From contig JAAUPH010000084.1 in the NCBI GenBank assembly GCA_012035435.1, positions 1-8,592 of the forward strand: a stretch of DNA of 8,592 nucleotides. The letters are read 5' to 3'. The position numbers were made by a program, and so were the translations under genes. Below are positions 1 to 6,915 of this stretch, in pieces (position 1 is the first letter of the stretch; each line of letters starts with the position of its first letter). Origin of the DNA: Sphingopyxis sp. Lineage in GTDB: Bacteria > Pseudomonadota > Alphaproteobacteria > Sphingomonadales > Sphingomonadaceae. The notes beneath the pieces are model-generated. The model worked only from the letters and a program-made list of their open reading frames with translations. It did not search any database and was not told the DNA's origin.

Positions 1-810
1 TGCGCGGTCCGCCAGCGCGCCGCGCAGATCGCTGGCGTGGGCAAGGTGCATGTCGCCGACCATGCTGCCTTTGCCGCCAATCTGCCCGAAAATGTGGCGC
101 CTGTGATCGCCGAACTGATGGGTCATCACGACGCGTTCGTCGCTCCGGCAACGACGACGGGCAAGAATATCGCACCGCGCGTCGCTGCGCTGCTCGATGT
201 GATGCAGATTTCCGAAATTCTGTCGGTCGAAGGTCCCAAAAGCTTTACCCGCCCGATTTATGCGGGCAATGCCATCGCGACGGTGGAATCGACCGATGCC
301 AAGCTGGTGCTGACCGTGCGCGGCACGGCTTTTGAAAAAGCAGCTTCAACTGGCGGGTCAGCAGTGATCGAAGCCGTCAGCGCAGGCGGCGATGCCGGTG
401 TGTCGAGCTTTGTCGGCAGCGAAATCGCCAAGTCCGAGCGCCCCGAACTCACCTCGGCCAAGATCATCGTATCGGGCGGTCGCGCCCTGGGTTCGAGCGA
501 GAAGTATCAAGAAGTCATCGTCCCGCTCGCCGATAAACTCGGCGCCGCGCTCGGCGCCAGCCGCGCCGCGGTTGATGCTGGCTATGTCCCCAACGACTAT
601 CAGGTCGGCCAAACCGGCAAGATCGTCGCCCCTGAAATCTATTTCGCCATCGGCATCTCGGGCGCCATCCAGCACCTTGCAGGGATGAAGGATTCAAAGA
701 TCATCGTCGCAATCAACAAGGATGAGGACGCGCCGATCTTCCAAGTCGCGGATTTGGGTCTGGTTGGCGATTTGTTCACGCTGGTGCCGGACTTAACGGG
801 CAAGCTGTGA
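1..810 (+). CDS. etfA: Electron transfer flavoprotein subunit alpha, 5'-truncated by window edge
   Basis: Alpha subunit of the soluble ETF heterodimer. It holds FAD and passes electrons from acyl-CoA and other dehydrogenases to ETF-quinone oxidoreductase. The frame is open from base 1, and the residues before the GTG at 37 (ending QIAGVGKV) already match the family, so the true start lies upstream and 37 is not the start. The C-terminal FAD-binding domain is complete. From residue 1 of the GTG frame it includes [13 protein letters not shown] (about 145-157), [20 protein letters not shown] (about 173-192), the ETF-alpha signature beginning [13 protein letters not shown] (about 201) and [20 protein letters not shown]. 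It ends normally at TGA 808-810 and is followed by an intrinsic terminator. In this family etfB usually lies just upstream, which would be outside the window. Identification is very secure; only the N-terminal part of domain I is missing. Confidence 0.96.
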   Translation, partial: CAVRQRAAQIAGVGKVHVADHAAFAANLPENVAPVIAELMGHHDAFVAPATTTGKNIAPRVAALLDVMQISEILSVEGPKSFTRPIYAGNAIATVESTDAKLVLTVRGTAFEKAASTGGSAVIEAVSAGGDAGVSSFVGSEIAKSERPELTSAKIIVSGGRALGSSEKYQEVIVPLADKLGAALGASRAAVDAGYVPNDYQVGQTGKIVAPEIYFAIGISGAIQHLAGMKDSKIIVAINKDEDAPIFQVADLGLVGDLFTLVPDLTGKL

Positions 811-836
811 TCGTCACATAAAGCGTTGAATTTACG

Positions 837-868
837 AGAGGACGGCTCGCAAGGGCCGTCCTTTTTCG
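837..868 (+). terminator. Rho-independent terminator after etfA
   Basis: A perfect 8-bp stem (AGGACGGC at 839-846 with GCCGTCCT at 855-862) encloses an 8-nt loop. It runs straight into five T residues (862-866), and weaker pairing extends the stem outward. It begins 26 nt after the etfA stop. On the minus strand the hairpin has no T-run, so it should stop only rightward transcription. Bases 869-967, up to the end of the convergent kinase gene, show nothing else I can support. Confidence 0.9.
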
Positions 869-967
869 TTGGCACCTTCACGGCGATGCTATTTCCGTTA
901 TGCTTCGCGCCTGATCTTTCGGATGAGACCGCCGTGCCGCGTCCGCGTCGGTTTCAAATTTTTCATA

Positions 968-1990
968 CTATCCGATGTCCGGCATGGAACTCCGAGCATG
1001 CCAGCGACTTTGCACATTATAATTGCGAGGCTTTACGGGTAGTGTCTCAGTCAAGGCCAAATCGGCGAGCGCGGTGCCAAAGCCCGATCGGTTGGGCACG
1101 CCGACGATCTCCGGTCCTCCGCTCTCGGTCCATCGAAGCGTCACTTGGCCACCTTCATGCGCGATAGCGATTTGTACTTTACCATCTGGGTCGGACAATG
1201 CGCCATATTTGACCGCGTTGGTTGCCAGCTCATGATAAAGCAGTGCCAAAGGCGTTGCGCCGCGATCATCGACCGCGAGATTATCGCCCGTAATGACAAT
1301 GCGGCCCTTATCCATCGCCGGATAGGGGCTCAATATTTGCCGCAGCAGCATATGCAATGTCGCATCGCCCACCTCGGGCGCAGATTCAACGCTATGCGGA
1401 CGCGCCAGGTCATGGGCGCGGCCCAGCGCTGCAATCCGCCGCGCCAGACTGCCCGCAAACTGCTTTGCTTCTGGCATGCGGCGGGCGGATAGCGTGATCA
1501 ATCCGCCAATCACTGCAAAAATATTCTTGATGCGGTGGCTGAGTTCGCGGGACAGCAACTCGCTATATTCGGTCGCCAGCTTGGCATCATGAATGTCGGT
1601 GCAGGTGCCGATCCAGCGTGTGATCCGCCCATCCTCGTCACGGATCGGGTTGGCGCGGCCAATGGTCCAGCGATATTCGCCGGTGCGATGGCGGAGGCGA
1701 TATTCAATCTCATAGGGCTCACCAGTGGTCAGACTATGTTGCCACCGTTCCAACGCGCGCGGTTGATCATCGGGATGGAACATGCCGTTCCACCCCGCGC
1801 CATCAGTTGATCCTTCGGGAACGCCGGTGAACTCATACCATCGTGCGTTATAATAATCATGAAATCCGTCGGGGAGCGTTGACCATACCATTTGCGGCAT
1901 CGTGTCGGTAACAACCCGGAACAGCGTATCGTGTCTATTGGCGGCTTTGAGCGCGCCGTTAAGTTCCGCTTGCGATAACGCTTTGTTCAC
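968..1990 (-). CDS. PAS domain HWE-family sensor histidine kinase
   Basis: Predicted cytoplasmic sensor kinase of 340 aa with no membrane segment or signal peptide. A PAS_3-type domain spans about residues 20-138 (MVWSTLPDGFHDYYNARWYE, FHPDDQPRALERW, EIEYRLRHRTGEYRWTIGRA). The HWE/HisKA_2 dimerisation domain follows, with the phospho-acceptor His152 in LSRELSHRIKNIFAV. The ATPase domain has the N-box ELATNAVKYGALS (Asn258), the WTE motif near 287-289 typical of HWE kinases, and GFGT (303-306). The start is GTG at 1990; no nearer ATG keeps the PAS domain whole. The last ~25 residues do not resemble the usual closing strand of HWE kinases (roughly G-x-I-x-R-x-W, then a short hydrophobic strand), although the end MPDIG looks natural; a pair of compensating indels is possible. 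No response regulator is in the window. The PAS domain lacks a LOV cysteine motif, so the signal is unknown. Known relatives feed the alphaproteobacterial general stress response, but that role here is inference. Confidence 0.9.
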   Translation of the reverse strand: MNKALSQAELNGALKAANRHDTLFRVVTDTMPQMVWSTLPDGFHDYYNARWYEFTGVPEGSTDGAGWNGMFHPDDQPRALERWQHSLTTGEPYEIEYRLRHRTGEYRWTIGRANPIRDEDGRITRWIGTCTDIHDAKLATEYSELLSRELSHRIKNIFAVIGGLITLSARRMPEAKQFAGSLARRIAALGRAHDLARPHSVESAPEVGDATLHMLLRQILSPYPAMDKGRIVITGDNLAVDDRGATPLALLYHELATNAVKYGALSDPDGKVQIAIAHEGGQVTLRWTESGGPEIVGVPNRSGFGTALADLALTETLPVKPRNYNVQSRWHARSSMPDIG

Positions 1991-2029
1991 TGAACTTTCG
2001 ACCTTTGCACAATATTATCGGTCGATGCC

Positions 2030-2054
2030 AACTCGGCGTGGCCGTACTTGTTCC
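2030..2054 (-). promoter_or_regulatory. Candidate EcfG-type promoter upstream of the kinase
   Basis: On the minus strand, GGAAC (2054-2050) is followed after 16 nt by AGTT (2033-2030), about 40 nt before the kinase GTG. The alphaproteobacterial general-stress sigma factor EcfG recognises GGAAC, 16-17 nt, then CGTT, so this is a full -35 match and a 3-of-4 -10 match. It lies in the 103-nt gap after the sulfatase stop and could give the kinase its own stress-dependent transcript. The similarity is short and could be chance. Confidence 0.3.
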
Positions 2055-2093
2055 CTGTGCAGAGACTTTGATTGGAACGAGCTCGGAATTTGC

Positions 2094-3431
2094 TTAATCT
2101 TTGGGCGGCGCGAAAGCCTTTTCAGGTCGCGTGCGCAGCGGTGCAAATCGCGCCTTTTCCGTGTCCGCCAATTTGCGCAATGCGGCGACGACATCCGGCG
2201 CACTCTGGTTGGCGGCGAAGCGTTCGCCAGGATCCTTGGCCATGTCAAACAGCGGCGTGTAACCAAAGGCGGCAAGCGGAACATCGAGCGTGCGATATTG
2301 ATTGCGCAGCACCAGCTTCCACGCCTGCGTCCGGATGCCAGCAACATCTTCATTGTTGAACAGGACCAAATGATCATGCGGTGTCGGCGCGCCGCGGGTC
2401 AGCACCGGGCCGATATCGCGCCCGTCAATCTCAATGCCAGCGGGCAGCTTGGCCCCGGCCAGCGCGGCAATTGTCGGCAAGAGGTCGATGCCCATGGCAA
2501 TGGCATTGCTGCTGCGCCCGCCCCGGATGCGGGCAGGATAGTGGGCGATGAAGGGAACGCGATACCCGCCGTCAAAGCCCGCGCCGCCCTTGCGCCCGTG
2601 GAGACCGCCGGGGTCGCCCTCAAACCAGGGGCCATTGTCGCTGGTCACGATGACGAGCGTGTCGCGATCGACGCCGTTCCGCTTCAACGCCGCCATGACA
2701 GCGCCAACGCTGGCATCGAATTCTTCGACGACATCGCCATAAGCATGAGCGGCGCTATGCCCCTTATGCTCGGCGTGAGGCGCAAGGGGAAGGTGCGGCG
2801 CGGTGTGCGCGACCATCAGGAAGAAGCGCTTGTCCTTAATCTGGTCGATGAACTTCACCGCGCCATCGGTGAATTCGCGGGTTAGCTGTGCGAAATTGAC
2901 TGTGTCGCGCTTGATATAATCGACCCCCGCCGCGCGGTCGTCGTACATCGCCAGCGGTTTCATATCGTGACTATAGGGTAAGCCGAAATACTGGTCGAAC
3001 CCATGGACGCGCGGCGGCCAGCTCGGCGCGACATGGCCCAAATGCCATTTGCCGATCAGCGCGCTGGTATAGCCCAAAGGCGCAAGCAATTCCGGAATCG
3101 TCACCTCTGACGGCGGCAAACCGCGAGTGTCGTTCGCTTGAATAACTTCATGCCCAAGTCCAGTGCGGATGGGGTAGCGGCCGGTCAGCAGCCCGGCGCG
3201 CGACGGCGTGCAGATGTTGGCGGCGGCGTAAAAGTCGGTAAGCCGCACCCCCTGCCGCGCCAGCCGGTCAATATGCGGGGTGCGGATGGCGTGCTGACCA
3301 TAAGCGCCAAGGTCGCCATAGCCGAGGTCGTCGGCGAGGATGATGACGAAATTGGGTGGGCGGTCCCGGGCGTTCAGCGCCGACGGTATCGCCAGCAACA
3401 GTGCCAGCGCGGCAAGGATGCGAGCGATCAT
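2094..3431 (-). CDS. Sulfatase (arylsulfatase, formylglycine-dependent), exported
   Basis: Sulfate-ester hydrolase of 445 aa. The start chosen is ATG 3431-3429, which overlaps the SDR stop as ATGA and places a signal peptide directly at the N terminus (MIARILAALALLLAIPSALN-ARD). A longer reading from 3464 would bury that signal. The core shows the paired metal-binding aspartates in ILADDLGYGD (Asp34, Asp35) and sulfatase signature 1, CTPSRAGLLTGR, whose Cys74 would be converted to formylglycine, with Arg78. Signature 2 is GYTSALIGKWHLG (about 120-132, Lys128), followed by APHLPL (His213), the second metal pair in TSDNGPW (Asp265-Asn266) and HGRKGGAGFDGGYRVP (about 278-293). Length is normal for the family and all expected catalytic residues are present, so it should be active if a formylglycine-generating enzyme is encoded elsewhere; none is seen here. 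It is co-transcribed behind the SDR. The substrate cannot be read from sequence; aryl, steroid or carbohydrate sulfates are all possible. Confidence 0.95.
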   Translation of the reverse strand: MIARILAALALLLAIPSALNARDRPPNFVIILADDLGYGDLGAYGQHAIRTPHIDRLARQGVRLTDFYAAANICTPSRAGLLTGRYPIRTGLGHEVIQANDTRGLPPSEVTIPELLAPLGYTSALIGKWHLGHVAPSWPPRVHGFDQYFGLPYSHDMKPLAMYDDRAAGVDYIKRDTVNFAQLTREFTDGAVKFIDQIKDKRFFLMVAHTAPHLPLAPHAEHKGHSAAHAYGDVVEEFDASVGAVMAALKRNGVDRDTLVIVTSDNGPWFEGDPGGLHGRKGGAGFDGGYRVPFIAHYPARIRGGRSSNAIAMGIDLLPTIAALAGAKLPAGIEIDGRDIGPVLTRGAPTPHDHLVLFNNEDVAGIRTQAWKLVLRNQYRTLDVPLAAFGYTPLFDMAKDPGERFAANQSAPDVVAALRKLADTEKARFAPLRTRPEKAFAPPKD

Positions 3432-4402
3432 GCGTCCGCCAGCATTTTCTCGCTGATCTCCCAAAGCCGCTCCGCGCCGTCATCGTCGCACACATGCGGG
3501 TCCACCCCGGCATAGCGGGCCATCGGGCTGGACTTCTCGGTCGGTTCGGCGACTTCGCAATCCTCGCAATACACCCCGGGCTTACCGACCAGCAGCGGAC
3601 TGGTGGCGGCCCACAGGCTGGTGGAGCAGCCCTGTTCGGGCGACTTGAACCCGCGCTTGGCAAGCTCCGATGGTTCCCCGCTGGGGTCGCGCCAGCCCAG
3701 CATGACTTGCTCGTCGAGCGGCAAATGGCGCTGCAGCGGAGTAAAAATGCCGCCGGGATGAACGCCAAAGGCATGCCCGCCCGATGGCGCCAGCCGCCGC
3801 GACAAAGCATTGGCGAACAGCGCGTTGGCCGACTTGGATTGGCCATAGGCCTGCCATTTGTCATAGGGCGCGGCGGTGAAGTGGGCATCGTTCCAGCGGA
3901 TGCCGCTGACCTTGTGCCCCGTGGACGCCAGCGCCACAACGCGCGCGCCGCCTGTTCTGGTAAGCAGGTCCATCAGGCCCAGCGTAAGCGCCATATGCCC
4001 CAGATGATTGGTCGCAAACTGCGCTTCCCACCCGGGTCCAACGCGGGTTTCGGGGCAGGCCATTATCCCGGCATTGTTGATCAATATGTCGAGCCGGGGC
4101 AGGTCGGCCATGGCGTCGGCAAAGGCCTGGACGCTGGTGAGATTGCCCAGATCAAGCGCGGTGCTTTCTACCTGTCCGTCAATGCCCGCCAGCGCGTCGG
4201 CGGCCTTCGCGGGATCGCGCACGGGAACGATGACGCGGGCGCCTTTCGCGGCGAGCGCGCGCGTTTTTTCTAACCCGATGCCTGAATAGCCGCCGGTGAC
4301 GATGGCAATTTTGCCGCCGAGATTAATCTCCGCCAGCACTTCCGCCCCGGTTGATTTGGCGTGAAAGGGTGAACCCACCCGTTGCTGGTTGGAAATCGCC
4401 AT
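3428..4402 (-). CDS. Short-chain dehydrogenase/reductase (retinol-dehydrogenase-like SDR)
   Basis: NAD(P)-dependent alcohol/ketone oxidoreductase of 324 aa, cytosolic. The start is ATG 4402-4400, preceded at good spacing by a purine-rich GGGAGAGA ribosome site; the upstream extension to 4459 is not needed. The Rossmann glycine motif is TGGYSGIG (36-43), with NNAGIM at 109-114. The catalytic set is Asn132 (TNHLGH), Ser160 (ALASTGHKVSG), Tyr186 and Lys190 (YGQSK). Arg62 in VPVRD after the second strand favours NADP(H). The longer C-terminal part with GVYCEDCEVAEP is typical of the retinol-dehydrogenase/WW-oxidoreductase-like branch of SDRs. It is the first gene of a two-gene operon: its TGA stop (3430-3428) overlaps the sulfatase ATG by the ATGA arrangement, implying translational coupling. 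It probably oxidises a hydroxyl related to the sulfatase product; that link is inference from gene order. Confidence 0.93.
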   Translation of the reverse strand: MAISNQQRVGSPFHAKSTGAEVLAEINLGGKIAIVTGGYSGIGLEKTRALAAKGARVIVPVRDPAKAADALAGIDGQVESTALDLGNLTSVQAFADAMADLPRLDILINNAGIMACPETRVGPGWEAQFATNHLGHMALTLGLMDLLTRTGGARVVALASTGHKVSGIRWNDAHFTAAPYDKWQAYGQSKSANALFANALSRRLAPSGGHAFGVHPGGIFTPLQRHLPLDEQVMLGWRDPSGEPSELAKRGFKSPEQGCSTSLWAATSPLLVGKPGVYCEDCEVAEPTEKSSPMARYAGVDPHVCDDDGAERLWEISEKMLADA

Positions 4403-4476
4403 GCCTGTCTCTCCCTGTTTGATTTTGGTCAGCCTATCGGTCGGCCGCGAGCGGCGCAACGCGCCATTTGCGTGGT

Positions 4477-4490
4477 GCGGTTTTAACCGC
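4477..4490. promoter_or_regulatory. Inverted repeat in divergent promoter region (possible operator)
   Basis: GCGGTT-TT-AACCGC is a 6-bp perfect inverted repeat with a 2-nt centre. It lies in the 119-nt space (4403-4521) between the divergently transcribed SDR-sulfatase operon and the diguanylate cyclase gene. Its position and symmetry suit a dimeric repressor site acting on one or both genes. No local regulator gene is present and no clear -35/-10 pair was recognised here. Confidence 0.3.
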
Positions 4491-4521
4491 TTGTTTTACC
4501 CTTTGTGGCAAATCCTGCGCT

Positions 4522-6096
4522 ATGATTTTTGGGGCATCATGGCCGCGCTGGTTCAGTGTGTTGGCGCTCGCCGTGCTTGGGGCGCTGTCGATCGCTGCCC
4601 CGGTGCAGGCGGTCAGCTACGCCGGGGTTGATGTTTCGGACGAGAAAATCGCGCTTATCCCTTGCTTCAAGCGGGTGGCGCCGGGCGATGCGGCGGCGGC
4701 GCTGATCGATCAGCCGGGGCAATTTTCTTGCGTGTCCAACCAGCGCGCGCTTGGCAGCGGCGATTATTGGGTAAGGTTGGCCGTCCCTGCAAGCGTGCCC
4801 GAAACCGTCACCACGCTGCGGTGGAACAGCCTGTGGCAAGCGCATGCCACGGTCTATGCGTTCTACCCCGGCGGAACGATGGACAAAGTCGAGGTGCCGA
4901 GCGCGGGGTCCGGGCGCTTTGTGCATATCGGCGCCAATTACACGATTTCGCTCCGGGGCGGCGCTCCGCCCCAGACCGTGCTATTCCGCATCAAGGATGC
5001 TGCGAACATGCGCGGCATCTTGGTAGCCCCGCATCTGGCGAGCGCGGAACATATTGCCAGCGTCGATGCCAATCGCGCTGCACTTTACGGAGGGTTTGCA
5101 GGGCTTTGCCTTGCGCTTTTCACCTATAATCTGATGATGTGGCGCGCGATTCGTGAACGCTATCTGCTGGCCTATTGTGCCATGATTGCCGCCTGCGCGG
5201 TCTATGCACTGACATCTTCAGCGGCGCTGGCGCATGTTTTTCCCGCGATTGACAATAATGTTCGACTGCGGCTCAACTATGCAGGTCTCGGGACCGCCGC
5301 GATTTGTGCGGTGTGGTTTGCGCGGCGCTTTTTGGGTGATGCCCTGTTCTCGAAAGGCTTTGATCGGCTGGTGACGGCCAGCGCGGTGCTGACAATGACC
5401 GCCACATTGGCCTTTGCGATATTGTCGCCTTGGCAAGTGAGGCTGCTGGATCGGCTGTATTTCATCGCATTCGGGATGATGTTTTTTCTCGGTGTCGCCA
5501 TTTTCGTTCGAGGCTGGATGAAAGGCGGCGGGATCGAGCGGCTGTTCGTCGCGATCTGGACCTTACCCATATTGGTCAACAGCTGCCGTTTGCTGCACGG
5601 CTTTGGTCTGATCCCGCATAATTTTTGGCTCGACAATGCGACATTGCTGGCCATCGGTTTTGAGGCGCTGTTTTCATCGATGCTGATCGGCCACCGCATC
5701 CGGCTGATGCAGCTTGACCGCGATGCGGCCCGTGCTGATGAGGCTGAGGCGCGGCATTTGGCCGACACCGATGAACTGACCGGGCTTAGCAACCGCCGCT
5801 CGTTGATGCGCGCTGTCTGTCCGCCGCCGGAACGGGCCGGGCTGTATCGGCTGGTGCTGATCGATGTCGATCATTTCAAGCGGATCAATGATGCGGTCGG
5901 CCATAGCGCGGGCGACGCGGTGCTTCAGCGCATCGCCCGGCTGGTTTCGAGCGAGCTGCGACCAGAGGCCATGGCGGCGCGGCTTGGCGGCGAGGAATTT
6001 GCCATATTCTATCCGACCGACATCGCTGACCGCCGTTATCACACTGGCTTGCTCGAACGCGTTGGGGGCTGGTGCCGGTCGGCGGTTCGCGGGTGA
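4522..6096 (+). CDS. 7TMR-DISM diguanylate cyclase, reading frame broken before the C terminus
   Basis: Membrane-bound enzyme expected to make cyclic di-GMP in response to a periplasmic ligand. From ATG 4522 it has a signal peptide (cleavage near APVQA-VSYAG, residue 30) and a periplasmic DISMED2-like beta domain (about 35-175; GSGDYWVRLAVPA, LWQAHATVYAFYPGG). Seven membrane helices follow (about 187-392), then a short linker helix rich in Ala, Arg and Asp and a GGDEF domain (from DTDELTGLSNRRSLM, 416). Metal-binding Asp lies in LIDVDHFKRIND (446-457) and the active-site loop is GGEEF (489-493). The inhibitory I-site RxxD is RPEA (480-483), so its Asp is lost. This frame runs off the family at about residue 515 and stops at 6096, but the missing GGDEF end is intact in another frame (6072-6260). 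One extra G in the run at 6064-6068 would restore a 579-aa protein. An upstream TTG at 4468 is in frame but would add residues before the signal peptide. Confidence 0.9.
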   Translation: MIFGASWPRWFSVLALAVLGALSIAAPVQAVSYAGVDVSDEKIALIPCFKRVAPGDAAAALIDQPGQFSCVSNQRALGSGDYWVRLAVPASVPETVTTLRWNSLWQAHATVYAFYPGGTMDKVEVPSAGSGRFVHIGANYTISLRGGAPPQTVLFRIKDAANMRGILVAPHLASAEHIASVDANRAALYGGFAGLCLALFTYNLMMWRAIRERYLLAYCAMIAACAVYALTSSAALAHVFPAIDNNVRLRLNYAGLGTAAICAVWFARRFLGDALFSKGFDRLVTASAVLTMTATLAFAILSPWQVRLLDRLYFIAFGMMFFLGVAIFVRGWMKGGGIERLFVAIWTLPILVNSCRLLHGFGLIPHNFWLDNATLLAIGFEALFSSMLIGHRIRLMQLDRDAARADEAEARHLADTDELTGLSNRRSLMRAVCPPPERAGLYRLVLIDVDHFKRINDAVGHSAGDAVLQRIARLVSSELRPEAMAARLGGEEFAIFYPTDIADRRYHTGLLERVGGWCRSAVRG

Positions 6097-6260
6097 CGGT
6101 GTCGATGGGCGCGGCCACCGGCTGGCTGGGCGGGACCGAGGGCGAATGGCTGGCGCTTTATCGCGCCGCTGACGCCGCGCTTTATGAGGCCAAGGCGGCG
6201 GGACGTGACCGGTTGGTGGTGGCCCCGCTCTATCATGATGGCAAGGCGCAGGCAGCATAA
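6072..6260 (+). pseudogene. C-terminal end of the GGDEF domain, displaced into another frame
   Basis: This is the continuation of the cyclase at 4522, not a separate gene. It reads PVGGSRVTVSMGAATGWLGG, then a helix with YRAADAALYEAKAAGRDRL, which are the last conserved blocks of GGDEF domains (the VTVSxG strand and the Y-xAD-xALYxAK-xxGRNR helix). It joins the upstream frame by a -1 shift that one additional G at 6064-6068 would cancel. It ends at TAA 6258-6260, 2 nt before the next start codon. Either the sequence carries a one-base error or the chromosomal gene is mutated; the conserved downstream codons favour error or a very recent mutation. Confidence 0.85.
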
Positions 6261-6262
6261 CC

Positions 6263-6502
6263 ATGCCGCTGTATCAAGAGAGTCGGATAAACGCCCTGCG
6301 GACGACTGAGCGCGAACGCTTTGCCCGCTGGTTCATCGAAACGCCGTTCGGGATAGCCTATATCGACCGGGCAGGGCGGCCGCGCCGGGTGAGCGACCAA
6401 GAGCTCCTCGCCTGGCGCGCCGCCGCCTATAACCGCATCGAAGAGATGCTGGCGGAGCTCCCCAAAACACCTGGATTGCGGTGGGCTCGATGGTTGGGAT
6501 AG
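6263..6502 (+). CDS. Membrane protein, N-terminal soluble part (probably one gene with the next frame)
   Basis: The ATG at 6263 lies 2 nt after the cyclase stop, so the two should be co-transcribed and perhaps translationally coupled. The reading gives an amphipathic, charged N-terminal region of about 70 aa (RTTERERFARWFIETPFGIA, then a helix EEMLAELPKTP) with no membrane segment. After PKTP the frame enters a short arginine/tryptophan-rich tail and stops at 6500-6502. The next frame, shifted by -1, continues at the same point as a hydrophobic helix (WIAVGSMVGIAIFGPMLF). One additional base near 6468-6472 would fuse the two into a single 217-aa membrane protein. I do not recognise the family. 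Confidence 0.65.
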   Translation: MPLYQESRINALRTTERERFARWFIETPFGIAYIDRAGRPRRVSDQELLAWRAAAYNRIEEMLAELPKTPGLRWARWLG

Positions 6503-6915
6503 CCATTTTTGGGCCCATGCTGTTTTCCGCAATGGGGATCGAGGGATTGGCGCGCAAAGTGGGGATCGCCGTCGCCTTCGTGCTGATCGAAGGCGGATTG
6601 CTGGGCTTTGAGGCGGTCGATTATTATGCCCGCTGGCGCCAGCAGCGCGATGAATTGGAGCGGGCCGTGGCGGGACGCGCCCCGCTCCCCCTCGATCCTG
6701 GCAAGGCCAGGCCGCCGCGCAGTTGGAAGCTGATGGCGCAATATGCCATCGGGGTGATCGCCGTTTTCCTGTATTTTGCGATGCATGCTGATACCGGACT
6801 GACCGGCTGGATCGACTGGAACTACCTGGTGCTGCTTGTCCCGCTGGCCTATCTGCTGTTCTTCGCGGGCAAGCTCGCAGACTATATCGCGCATAAAAAC
6901 CTGCGCCGCCCCTAG
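6481..6915 (+). CDS. Multi-pass membrane protein, C-terminal part, unknown family
   Basis: 144 aa from a GTG at 6481, overlapping the preceding frame by 22 nt. The hydrophobic stretches are SMVGIAIFGPMLFSAMG and VGIAVAFVLIEGGLLGFEAV at the start, a charged loop (YYARWRQQRDELERAVAGR and a proline-rich part), then YAIGVIAVFLYFAM and YLVLLVPLAYLLFFAGKLAD. Four membrane helices with the central loop inside fit a small inner-membrane protein. The GTG start would cut into the first helix, which is why a frameshift joining it to 6263 is preferred over two overlapping genes. Its place directly after a DISM diguanylate cyclase suggests a partner or accessory of that sensor, but no known domain supports this. 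The TAG stop lies inside the left arm of the inverted repeat that follows. Confidence 0.7.
   Translation: MGSMVGIAIFGPMLFSAMGIEGLARKVGIAVAFVLIEGGLLGFEAVDYYARWRQQRDELERAVAGRAPLPLDPGKARPPRSWKLMAQYAIGVIAVFLYFAMHADTGLTGWIDWNYLVLLVPLAYLLFFAGKLADYIAHKNLRRP

Noticed and set aside
1902..2885. 327-codon plus-strand open frame across the sulfatase and kinase start
   Set aside because: It lies antisense to the sulfatase, which has full catalytic motifs. The translation has no recognisable domain and an odd, Arg/Ala-rich composition; long antisense frames are normal in high-GC DNA.
3268..3939. 223-codon minus-strand open frame overlapping both the SDR and sulfatase genes
   Set aside because: Frame-shifted shadow on the same strand, with Pro/Arg/Trp-rich nonsense composition.
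3356..4273. 305-codon plus-strand open frame across the SDR gene
   Set aside because: Antisense shadow of a clear SDR with all catalytic residues; no domain of its own.
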